Counted from the first letter of the stretch, positions 1 to 6,541 are shown. The stretch is DNA of 8,806 nt from a bacterium (GCA_003230795.1 QIGM01000098.1:1-8806); one strand, 5' to 3'. The notes: a model not told the origin generated them from the letters alone. Numbers and translations are program-made.

Positions 1-54
1 TGGCACGAAGTATCTGTTTATTTAGAATAAATCCTAGAACAAGAGGATAATTAA

Positions 55-120
55 TTGAGTAAGTTGCTCGCTATTCTTTTCGCCTCTAGCATGACGGGCT
101 TGGATATAAGGATTACATGA
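55..120 (+). CDS. possible 21-codon leader ORF (TTG start)
   Basis: A short frame begins with TTG at 55 and ends with TGA at 118-120. It has a good Shine-Dalgarno, AAGAGGA at 41-47, with a 7-nt spacer. Its stop overlaps the ATG of the next gene (117-119) as ATGA, an arrangement typical of translational coupling. The predicted peptide starts MSKLLAILFASSMTG and is hydrophobic, like a truncated signal peptide. No protein family is recognised. The alternative is that this is simply untranslated leader with a chance SD. A -10-like TAGAAT lies at 23-28, but no credible -35 is visible within the window. In the first 50 bases all three + frames close (stops at 23, 28 and 48), so the tail of an upstream gene could be here but cannot be assigned. 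Confidence 0.25.
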   Translation: MSKLLAILFASSMTGLDIRIT

Positions 121-1523
121 GAAGCATTTTTATTAGCGCTGCGTTTTTGTCCCTCTGCGCATTTGGCTTGTATGGCGTAACTGAAGACTTTCAGAAAACG
201 CTGACCCTAAACGCAGCCCAGGATTCGGCGATTACCACTCTTACGTCCAATGCGCATCGTCTGCAGTTCACTGGTGATGAAAGGGTTAGTTCCGTCGTAA
301 AGACTTGGCAGGATGCAGTGGGGAAGTTTCCTAACTCTCCTGAAGCCCTAATAGGATTGGCGAAAGCGCACCTCGCTGCGAGCGCGCGACAGCTCAGTTT
401 CCCCGACAGAATAGAACATCTCTGCACCACGTATCAGAACCTAACAAAAGCGGCTCAGCGCAGCCCTCACTCGGCGCGTCTGCAAATTTCATTGGCTGAT
501 ATTAAAAGCCAGATCAAAAACCCGAATCAATCTTGTCACTCCATAGCAAGCAAGAACAAGAAAGAGGCCGGCTCAAACCAGCTCACCGCGGAAGCTCACT
601 TACAACGTGCAATCCAACTGGAACCGTTTAACACGAACACACTCTACTTGGCGGCCGTAGTATACCGAGCGATGGATAGAAAGGACGAGAGCTTGGAGCT
701 TCTTCGGAAGGTGCAAGAGATCTCCCCCATGACTGCCGCTCAACGAGAATATACCTATAATCTAGTGAAGACCGAGCGAGAGCTTCAGCTGGGAATGCCA
801 AAGAAGTATCCAGAAATTATCTCCTGGTATTCGCATTTTGAACGACAGAGACCTTACGAACTCCAACAGTGGAATGCGACCTTTGTCGAATCATTCAGAA
901 CAGCCCTTGGAGAGCTCAAGTCGCGCCTGAGAGATAAAAAAATATCTCAAGAAGAATATGGTCGTTTTGTAATTCATCTTTCACGACAGACCGCTATTTC
1001 AACATCGGACAGTCTTCGAAAGGAAATCGACGAAATATTGTCGGTCGTCTACCAAATCGCAGGCAAAACGGAATGGAGCCAAGTACTGGCCATGCGAGCG
1101 CGAATGAGCAGAATTCCCGTCGCCAAGGCCGCTCTTTCAAGTGACAAAACTCCGAGAAGCACGATGCTCTATCATTGGGTTTCTGACGAACAACACCTTG
1201 TGCGTTCGCTTGACTCACGAAGTGGAAGCCTCGGCCTTTTTGTTCCGCCCAATAGGACAATGCGCATGCTAGTCATTGAGAGTGGTCAAGGCGCGCCGCG
1301 CGTTGACCCAGAAAGCCTAGAACTTTTCGTGAGCGAAGATAATAAAGAGTTCTTACCTATCTCTGGGAACATCGAGTCCCGAACCTTTTCGGTAGACGGG
1401 GTTCACAATATTGTTTTCACATTCGATAAAACGCCGTTTCGTTATTTAAAGATCGTTTCGAACGCCAGTGGCAGTCGTCGATTTAATGCACCTCTTTCTA
1501 GATTACTTCAGGCGTTCGAGTAG
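117..1523 (+). CDS. exported TPR protein with discoidin-like C-terminal domain
   Basis: This is a 468-residue protein of unknown specific function, probably periplasmic or envelope-anchored. Residues 1-20 form a short basic start and a hydrophobic stretch like a signal peptide. Cys14 is preceded by Leu-Ser-Leu, which is not a good lipobox. Helical, TPR-like repeats are visible around 64-90, 106-134 and best at 159-200, with the alternating small and large residues and the P-x-x pattern of TPRs. A helical region follows to about 340. Residues about 370-452 look like a beta-rich F5/8-type (discoidin) fold, with an LELFVSEDNKEF segment and the strand FRYLKIVS. That part is a fold impression, not a confident assignment. 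AAGGA at 108-112 with a 4-nt spacer supports the ATG at 117. The gene ends only 4 nt before the next one, so they are probably cotranscribed. TPR proteins in polysaccharide loci often scaffold assembly or secretion, and that role is inferred here. Confidence 0.75.
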   Translation: MRSIFISAAFLSLCAFGLYGVTEDFQKTLTLNAAQDSAITTLTSNAHRLQFTGDERVSSVVKTWQDAVGKFPNSPEALIGLAKAHLAASARQLSFPDRIEHLCTTYQNLTKAAQRSPHSARLQISLADIKSQIKNPNQSCHSIASKNKKEAGSNQLTAEAHLQRAIQLEPFNTNTLYLAAVVYRAMDRKDESLELLRKVQEISPMTAAQREYTYNLVKTERELQLGMPKKYPEIISWYSHFERQRPYELQQWNATFVESFRTALGELKSRLRDKKISQEEYGRFVIHLSRQTAISTSDSLRKEIDEILSVVYQIAGKTEWSQVLAMRARMSRIPVAKAALSSDKTPRSTMLYHWVSDEQHLVRSLDSRSGSLGLFVPPNRTMRMLVIESGQGAPRVDPESLELFVSEDNKEFLPISGNIESRTFSVDGVHNIVFTFDKTPFRYLKIVSNASGSRRFNAPLSRLLQAFE

Positions 1524-1527
1524 ACAC

Positions 1528-2583
1528 ATGAAATTAAGGCATATAAAAATAGGGGCGACTCATTCAAGGCTTCTCATTTCTTCTCTTCTTCCGGGGGCGC
1601 TTCTTCTCGGAGTTCTCAGCAGCGTGGGCACTGCGACTGCTGAAAAGATTGGTATTGGCCTTCCTGCAGGGGTAAGCAGTCTCGATCCATTCGAAGGCCA
1701 TAGCCTTGCATCGAAAGCAGTTTATGCAACGCTTGCCTCGCGGCTCACCGCTCTCCGTGCAGACGGTTCTACTCAGCTCGACATCGCGAGTTCACTTCGA
1801 AATCAAAATGCTAGTCGAGAATGGTTCGTCTCTATTCCCGATGGGCTGACGTACCCTAGTGGGCGCTCTCTAAGCGTCGAAGAGCTTGTGAAGTCTCTAG
1901 AGCTTTTCACCCAGCGCTACGGTAAGTCATTCGCAAAAGACGAGTTACGCAGCCGCCTTGATAGAATTAGCTCTATTTCGGTCCACTTGGAGGTAGAGGT
2001 TGTTCCGTATCGAACAGTAGAACGAAAACAGCTAAAAATTACGCTAACTGAAGCAGACCCCAAATTCGACCAAGTCCTGGCCCAAATTCCCATCATCGAC
2101 ACCAACCTCTGGAACGAGTTCGGCCAGTTTGCCGGTAACGGCACCTTGGTCCCCGTTGTCGGCCCTTTCGTTGTAAAAGAAAGTGGCGAGAATAAGATAA
2201 CGCGACTTGAGAAAAACCAACGCTATTTCAAACCAGGCTTACCCAAGAGTCAGTCGGTGCGTTTTATTGCTTTCGAAGACGACGTGGCGGCCCTTCGAGC
2301 CTTGAGAGTCGGCAGCGTCGACCTACTGGTAGTAACCACCCCTGAAATACTCAAAAAAGCGATGGAAGACAGAAGCTTAAGAATCCTCACCTCACCTTTA
2401 TGCTTAGAGAGCAGCCCTTGCAGCTTGCCATCTGAGCACTGGGGGAAAAATCCGCTTGCTGGGAATCGTATAATTTCAGATAAAATCGTTGTGCGAAGCT
2501 CGCTGGAATTGGACGAGCAGTTCCGTGGACGCTTAGATGTGAGCGGCCTATACTGGAACAGCACCGCATCAATTGGTCGGTAA
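1528..2583 (+). CDS. secreted, shortened family-5 extracellular solute-binding-like protein
   Basis: The 351-residue product has a clear signal peptide (basic 1-14, hydrophobic 15-33, likely cleavage after TATA near residue 38). The mature start, IGIGLPAGVSSLDPF, and YATLASRLTAL resemble the beginning of SBP_bac_5 proteins. Residues 98-130 match their 'W-x-F-x-I-x-x-G-x-x-[YF]-x-[ST]-G-x-x-[VL]' segment. Residues 224-273 are the strongest match, with a KNQRYF segment, then a run of acidic and Ala/Leu residues and VGSVDLL, equivalent to 'L-x-x-N-P-x-Y … G-E-x-D'. Family members usually have about 500-550 residues. This one stops roughly where the second large lobe should begin, and no other frame continues it. 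The ATG at 1528 is preferred over a GTG at 1468, which would overlap the preceding gene by 56 nt and put 20 residues ahead of the signal peptide. The SD is weak (GAG 1518-1520). The ligand is unknown, and no ABC permease or ATPase is present in the window. Confidence 0.7.
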   Translation: MKLRHIKIGATHSRLLISSLLPGALLLGVLSSVGTATAEKIGIGLPAGVSSLDPFEGHSLASKAVYATLASRLTALRADGSTQLDIASSLRNQNASREWFVSIPDGLTYPSGRSLSVEELVKSLELFTQRYGKSFAKDELRSRLDRISSISVHLEVEVVPYRTVERKQLKITLTEADPKFDQVLAQIPIIDTNLWNEFGQFAGNGTLVPVVGPFVVKESGENKITRLEKNQRYFKPGLPKSQSVRFIAFEDDVAALRALRVGSVDLLVVTTPEILKKAMEDRSLRILTSPLCLESSPCSLPSEHWGKNPLAGNRIISDKIVVRSSLELDEQFRGRLDVSGLYWNSTASIGR

Positions 2584-2646
2584 TTGGCGTTACGATAAGC
2601 ACCAATTTACATTCGGTTATCGGTAAGAATTTGGATTAACTTTTTT
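2570..2646. promoter_or_regulatory. AATTGG repeats and weak hairpin/T-tract before wza-like gene
   Basis: The end of the solute-binding-like gene and the 86-bp gap after it hold two direct copies of AATTGG 11 bp apart (2571-2576 and 2582-2587) and an inverted copy. AATTGGT at 2571-2577 pairs perfectly with ACCAATT at 2601-2607. Further on, GTTATC (2616-2621) can pair with GATTAAC (2634-2640), leaving one bulged T, immediately before TTTTTT (2641-2646). This is a poor, AT-rich terminator-like shape. The first set could be an operator and the second a partial terminator. No convincing -35/-10 pair is visible. Assignment is tentative. Confidence 0.2.
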
Positions 2647-2669
2647 CGAAGTAATGAGATGTAACAAAA

Positions 2670-3920
2670 ATGGGTCTTGAAGTTAGTTTCTCCAACCTCC
2701 TTCGCCGAATCTTTGCTTTGTCCGTATACTCCTTTCGTGTAGTGACGCCTTTGTTGTTTGCGATGAGTGTTTTCTCCGGATGTCTCACCTATACTTCAGC
2801 AATTGGTGACCCGGAAGATTTCGACGAAAACTCAACAGGTGGTTCCCAAGCGGGTGGATTCCGAGGAAAAGATGCTTTCTTCCAGGTAGAGCAAGATCAC
2901 CAACAACGCCTCACCAGATTAATTCAGTCGCGGCTCGCTCAATCTCTAAACGGTGCCCGTGACAACGAGTATCTCATTGGGGTCGGCGACTTAATTGAAA
3001 TTCAAGTGTTTGATGTCGAAGAGCTTAACCGACGTGTCCGAGTGCGCCCCACAGGCCACATCTCACTCCCCCTCGTAGGCTTGATTCCTGCGGCTGGAAT
3101 GAGCGAAGAAGAGCTTCAACGCGCGCTCGCGCGACGAATGAACGAATTTATGCATTCCCCACAGCCCCAAGTATTCATCTCCGAGTACTCCTCACAAAAG
3201 GTTTCTGTAATCGGAGCCGTCGCTAAGCCAGGAACCTACGCACTCAGTCGCAGCGGTTACTCGTTAATAGAGATTCTGTCCGAAGCAGGTGGACGCACCG
3301 CACTCGCAAGCGGGTCGGTCGTACTCATCCCGAGCGGCGTGCAGAAACAGCAGAAGGTATTGCAACGAACCCGTCTCAGTGGCAAGGATCGGGCTATTTT
3401 CCGAAGCTCCGGAACACAATCCTCTACGATAAAGGCCCCAGACACTATTATCGCGGCACCCTCTTTAACAGCTCCCTCTTTAACGGGCATCGAAGTGTTT
3501 TTCGACCAACTGGTCGGCTCCGCCAATACGCCGCCAATTAATGTCCCTCTCAAGGCTGGCGACACCATCATTATCCCCGAAGCTGGCAGCGTAAAAGTGG
3601 ATGGAGAGGTGAAGAAACCGGGATCGTATAAACTTGACGCTCGCACGACTCTTCTCGGAGCGATTGCATCAGCCGGTGGGCTCACTTTTTCCGCGGATCA
3701 AGATGAGATCGAAGTGATTCGAGAATTGGGGGCCGGTGAAAAAGCCTTGCTACGAGTAGACCTCGATTCGCTCTCCTCGAATACATCTAACGACGTACGG
3801 CTTCGTGATGGAGACGTAGTTCGAGTACCTAGTCAGCCAGGTCTCTTCGCGATTCGGCAATTGGTCGACGGATTTAGTAGCTTAATCAGCTTCGGTCTAT
3901 CAGGCACTGTCGGACCGTAG
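2670..3920 (+). CDS. wza: Wza-like outer-membrane polysaccharide export lipoprotein
   Basis: Homologues form the outer-membrane/periplasmic channel through which a finished polysaccharide leaves the cell, docking on the Wzc-type protein encoded next. The 416-residue protein begins with a long lipoprotein signal whose hydrophobic core is 24-37 and whose lipobox FSGC places the lipidated cysteine at residue 38. A polysaccharide export (Poly_export) domain follows at about 99-172, with YLIGVGDLIEIQVF and a VRPTGHISLPLVG segment. A first SLBB domain begins at 177 (VSVIGAVAKPGTY), and a second covers 306-350 (VKVDGEVKKPGSY). Between them, residues 222-300 form an unusually long low-complexity linker. 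Residues 391-410 could be the amphipathic C-terminal helix that lines the outer-membrane pore in Wza. The SD ahead of the ATG is weak (TGAG at 2655-2658, 11-nt spacer). The next in-frame Met (32) would destroy the signal peptide, so 2670 is kept. Confidence 0.92.
   Translation: MGLEVSFSNLLRRIFALSVYSFRVVTPLLFAMSVFSGCLTYTSAIGDPEDFDENSTGGSQAGGFRGKDAFFQVEQDHQQRLTRLIQSRLAQSLNGARDNEYLIGVGDLIEIQVFDVEELNRRVRVRPTGHISLPLVGLIPAAGMSEEELQRALARRMNEFMHSPQPQVFISEYSSQKVSVIGAVAKPGTYALSRSGYSLIEILSEAGGRTALASGSVVLIPSGVQKQQKVLQRTRLSGKDRAIFRSSGTQSSTIKAPDTIIAAPSLTAPSLTGIEVFFDQLVGSANTPPINVPLKAGDTIIIPEAGSVKVDGEVKKPGSYKLDARTTLLGAIASAGGLTFSADQDEIEVIRELGAGEKALLRVDLDSLSSNTSNDVRLRDGDVVRVPSQPGLFAIRQLVDGFSSLISFGLSGTVGP
3456..3485 (+). 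repeat. 15-bp in-frame tandem duplication in wza-like gene
   Basis: Two adjacent 15-bp units, 3456-3470 and 3471-3485, agree at 13 of 15 positions. The differences are in third codon positions (GCA/GCT and ACA/ACG). They encode APSLT twice (residues 263-272) in the linker between the two SLBB domains. The silent differences suggest an older duplication that has been kept in frame. Confidence 0.75.
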
Positions 3921-3955
3921 CAAAAATATTCAGCCCCACGTGAAACTACTCGCAG

Positions 3956-3994
3956 GCATTGCTCACGGATATTGCTCACGGGCATTACTAACGG
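3956..3994. repeat. three tandem 13-bp repeats upstream of wzc-like gene
   Basis: The units are GCATTGCTCACGG (3956-3968), ATATTGCTCACGG (3969-3981) and GCATTACTAACGG (3982-3994). Units 1 and 2 differ at two positions, as do units 1 and 3, and ATT-x-CT-x-ACGG is common to all three. They fill the centre of the 137-bp gap between the wza-like and wzc-like genes, just ahead of a promoter candidate. They may be a multi-site operator for a regulator or a simple slippage product. The sequence alone does not decide. Confidence 0.7.
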
Positions 3995-4005
3995 GGGGAG
4001 AACTC

Positions 4006-4033
4006 TTTACAGATTGAAAAGGTTTTTCATACT
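4006..4033 (+). promoter_or_regulatory. candidate sigma70-like promoter for wzc-like gene
   Basis: TTTACA at 4006-4011 (5 of 6 to TTGACA) is separated by 16 bp from CATACT at 4028-4033 (4 of 6 to TATAAT), predicting a start near 4040 and an 18-nt leader. The spacer and the first -10 bases contain a perfect palindrome, TGAAAA (4015-4020), GGT, TTTTCA (4024-4029). A protein bound there would cover the -10. The tandem repeats at 3956-3994 end 11 bp before the -35. Assignment rests on consensus matching alone. Confidence 0.4.
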
Positions 4034-4048
4034 AGCGAAAACCAACTC

Positions 4049-4052
4049 GGAG
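4049..4052 (+). promoter_or_regulatory. ribosome binding site fixing the GTG start of wzc-like gene
   Basis: GGAG lies 5 nt before GTG at 4058. There is no in-frame ATG before the first membrane segment, the next Met being residue 115. This site is therefore what places the start at GTG. Confidence 0.7.
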
Positions 4053-4057
4053 ATTCA

Positions 4058-6499
4058 GTGGAAAGAAACAAAAACGAGCTCTCACCTCACGTACGCCCCA
4101 TCCCAACGCACTTGAGTGAGCGCGATCAGCTGAACTCGATCGCCGTTTCAGAGCGTCACGGATTTGATGCCTCACAAGACGGATCAAACTCCGGAGAAGG
4201 AGCGCTCCGCGCCTGGACTCTAGACGATACTTCTAGAGTCTTTTTCAAGTACAGATGGTTTATTGCGCTCGTCACCTTCATCGGCCTATTTCTCGCAAGC
4301 GCCTACGCTTTTTTTGCTACACCAAAGTTTACCGCAGAAGCCACGCTCAAAATCGGAACCTACGCTCCCCTTCTTCCAGGCGCGGGGCTTGAAGACACGA
4401 TGCGACAACAGACTCGTGAGCAGGACTACCTTAACACGCAAGTCTCTCTTCTCTCTGGGCTCTCCCTTGCCGACAAAGTCTACTCGGATCCTGACCTCAA
4501 CCTGCCGCTCACTGAGTATTTCAGCCGTCAGACCGGTTTGTTCGGATTTTTAAAGCCGTTTAAAGAGCACTTGTTCGGAACCGTCGAAGAGACAGACAAC
4601 TCTCTTGATGCAGTTGAACAAAGCTACGAGAATCCAATCAACCGACTAAAAGGCTATCTCAACATCGTCGATATCCAAGCGATAAGAAAAACGGCCTTGG
4701 TAAAAATCAGCGCCACAACCAGCAGTGCGGAACTCTCAGCGTCAGTCGCAAACACGCACGCGCAAGGATTTATTGACCTCATTCGCGAAGACCGCCAGAA
4801 CTCGACGCTCGAAAACCTCTTGTTTCTAAAACGACAATCCCAAGAACTCGCGGACCAACTTGCTCAGTCGGAACGAAACCTCGCTGCCTATGCTGAGGAA
4901 AATGCAATCGTATCTGTCAACAAAGACGAGAACATCGTTGTCCGGCGAATGTCGGAACTCAACGATCTCCTCACCGCCGCGACCGCAAAGAGAATTACTG
5001 CGGAGAGTCGTTTTAATGAGTCGAAATCAGGTTCAGGTATCGCCACAAGTGCAAATGACGACGACTCAATTCAAAGTCTCCGACTTGCCCTTAAGAAAGC
5101 GGAGTCGGATTACTCCTCACTTGGACAAAAATTTAAGCCGGGCTATCCGAGAATGCGGCAGCTAAAGGCCAGCATCGACTCTCTTCGCGAGAACATCAAG
5201 CAACAACGTGGCCAGATGCTGGGTGCACTTGAAGCTGATTACGAAAGTGCTCTTGCGGCCGAACGCGCGCTACAAGAACAGCTCGATATGCAAAAGAGTC
5301 AGGCCTTCGAACTCGCACGAAGAGAAGTTCAATTTAACATCATGAAAAGGGATTACGAGTCCATTCAAGATCTGCATCAATCAGTACTTCGCCAATTAAA
5401 GGAAGCGCAGGTTAGTGCAGAGAGTAGTGGCACGAACGTCTCTATCGCCGATAAGGCCGCAGTCCCCTCCGGGCCCTCCAGTCCAAAGAAGCTTCGTAGC
5501 CTTGCACTTGGCTTAATTGCAGGATTCATTTTAGGCGTTGGTCTGGCTATCATGTTCGAGCTCTTTGACAACACGCTCAAAACTCCAGAAGACGTACAGC
5601 GCTCACTTCGAGTCCCCTCGCTTGGTGTCATCCCCGTGTTCGATACCGAAGAAGTGAATCAAACCTTCGGGCAAGAAGCACCAGGCTCTCATCCTCGACT
5701 CGAAGAGGAAAGCAGCCCAACACTTCCAAACGAGATGAATTCACATGCCCTGGTTCCAAAAATCGCCGATACCGCTGAAGTTTCAGATCTTGTGGTTGCG
5801 TCTGCTCCACGCTCTATCGCGAGCGAGTCCTTCCGATCGGTAAGAACAGCAATATTGCTCTCCTCAGCCGATAACCCGCCTCGAACGATAATGGTCACCA
5901 GCGCTAAGAAGAGTGAAGGCAAAACCACCCTCGTAAGTAACCTCGCACTAACTCTCGCTCAGGCTTCAAGCAAAGTTATTGTAATTGACGCGGACCTTCG
6001 TCGCCCGTCCTTACATACAAGGTTTAATATCGACCCAAACAATCCCGGATTGGTTGATTACCTCACCAGCCTTAAGCCCATTGAGGATGTCGTCCACCAA
6101 ACCGAAGTTCCCACTCTCCACGTTATTTCCTGTGGACCGCTCCCGCCAAACCCAGCCGAGCTCATAGGCTCCAAGAAGATGGCAACCTTACTAAGCGATC
6201 TCTCAGAGATGTATGATTATGTGCTGATTGATACTCCACCAGTGCTTCCCGTCACTGATGCCGTCATGCTCTCAAGAAGCGTCGACGGTGTTGCGCTTGT
6301 AGTTAGAGGTCAGTCGACACTTACGCCGCTTGCGCGAGACGCAGTAAATCGAATCAAGGGCGCTGGGGCGAATCTACTAGGCGTTGTATTGAACGATGTG
6401 AATATCAAGAGTGGTGACTACCAGTATTACTACCGAGACACCTATAGCTACTACCACGAAGACGACGAACGACCGAAAAAACGGAGAGCATTCGCCTAA
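4058..6499 (+). CDS. wzc: Wzc-like polysaccharide co-polymerase / BY-family tyrosine autokinase
   Basis: This 813-residue inner-membrane protein is expected to control chain length and export of the polymer with the Wza-like channel. After a cytoplasmic extension of about 60 residues come the first membrane segment (67-88) and a large periplasmic Wzz-type domain. That domain has coiled-coil stretches near 250-320 and 335-455 and ends in a proline-rich PSGPSSPKK (470-478). The second membrane segment is at 480-500. The cytoplasmic kinase has the ExxRxxR oligomerisation motif (E590, R593, R596), Walker A SAKKSEGKTT (615-624), Walker A' VIVIDADLRRP (640-650) and Walker B YVLIDTPP (721-728). Seven tyrosines lie in 788-799 as the autophosphorylation cluster, followed by a basic KKRR end. 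About 60 residues separate the second membrane region from the kinase, which seems long for the family. The GTG start is supported by GGAG at 4049. Membrane and kinase parts are fused, as in the proteobacterial type. Confidence 0.95.
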   Translation: MERNKNELSPHVRPIPTHLSERDQLNSIAVSERHGFDASQDGSNSGEGALRAWTLDDTSRVFFKYRWFIALVTFIGLFLASAYAFFATPKFTAEATLKIGTYAPLLPGAGLEDTMRQQTREQDYLNTQVSLLSGLSLADKVYSDPDLNLPLTEYFSRQTGLFGFLKPFKEHLFGTVEETDNSLDAVEQSYENPINRLKGYLNIVDIQAIRKTALVKISATTSSAELSASVANTHAQGFIDLIREDRQNSTLENLLFLKRQSQELADQLAQSERNLAAYAEENAIVSVNKDENIVVRRMSELNDLLTAATAKRITAESRFNESKSGSGIATSANDDDSIQSLRLALKKAESDYSSLGQKFKPGYPRMRQLKASIDSLRENIKQQRGQMLGALEADYESALAAERALQEQLDMQKSQAFELARREVQFNIMKRDYESIQDLHQSVLRQLKEAQVSAESSGTNVSIADKAAVPSGPSSPKKLRSLALGLIAGFILGVGLAIMFELFDNTLKTPEDVQRSLRVPSLGVIPVFDTEEVNQTFGQEAPGSHPRLEEESSPTLPNEMNSHALVPKIADTAEVSDLVVASAPRSIASESFRSVRTAILLSSADNPPRTIMVTSAKKSEGKTTLVSNLALTLAQASSKVIVIDADLRRPSLHTRFNIDPNNPGLVDYLTSLKPIEDVVHQTEVPTLHVISCGPLPPNPAELIGSKKMATLLSDLSEMYDYVLIDTPPVLPVTDAVMLSRSVDGVALVVRGQSTLTPLARDAVNRIKGAGANLLGVVLNDVNIKSGDYQYYYRDTYSYYHEDDERPKKRRAFA
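4189..4208. repeat. adjacent palindromes CTCCGGAG and GGAGCGCTCC in wzc 5' coding region
   Basis: Two perfect palindromes, CTCCGGAG (4189-4196) and GGAGCGCTCC (4199-4208), lie 2 bp apart. In RNA they could also pair with each other in competing ways, for example CGGAG 4192-4196 with CTCCG 4205-4209. They immediately precede the larger hairpin at 4215-4245 and lie in codons of the variable cytoplasmic extension (residues 44-51). Confidence 0.5.
4215..4245 (+). terminator. intrinsic-terminator-like hairpin inside wzc coding region
   Basis: GACTCTAGA at 4216-4224 is perfectly complementary to TCTAGAGTC at 4232-4240. This gives a 9-bp stem with a 7-nt loop, extendable by a G-U pair (4215/4241), followed directly by TTTTT (4241-4245). 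It begins about 158 nt after the GTG start, in codons 53-63. The stem has only four G-C pairs and the T-run is short, so it would be modest as a terminator. In a gene being translated, ribosomes would mask it. If translation of the first 50 codons fails, it could stop the transcript (a polarity or attenuation device). The function is inferred and the inverted repeat is seen directly. Confidence 0.4.
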
Positions 6500-6541
6500 G
6501 CTCTGCGAAGAATCCACAGACAAACTCCCACAGGTAAATCT

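Noticed and set aside
1..16. Sigma-54 promoter starting with TGGCACG
   Set aside because: The -24 element fits, but the -12 element should read TTGC with GC at 14-15, and the sequence there is ATCT. A further TGGCACG at 8509 also lacks the -12 GC.
1468..1527. Upstream GTG start for the solute-binding-like protein
   Set aside because: It would overlap the previous gene by 56 nt and place 20 polar and charged residues ahead of an otherwise complete signal peptide. The ATG at 1528 is better.
2130..2143. Small hairpin TGCCG-GTAA-CGGCA with a GNRA-type loop in the solute-binding-like gene
   Set aside because: Only five base pairs inside coding sequence, with no link to a start, stop or T-run.
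2659..2664. Start-stop element ATGTAA just before the wza-like gene
   Set aside because: It is too short to distinguish from chance and has no Shine-Dalgarno of its own.
3257..3685. 142-codon antisense frame within the wza-like gene
   Set aside because: It is a shadow of a well-supported export gene. The peptide shows no domain pattern and there is no RBS. The same applies to the other antisense and shifted frames.
3940..4017. 25-codon GTG ORF across the tandem repeats (MKLLAGIAHG...)
   Set aside because: There is no Shine-Dalgarno ahead of the GTG, and the peptide mainly reflects the 13-bp repeats, so coding is not supported.
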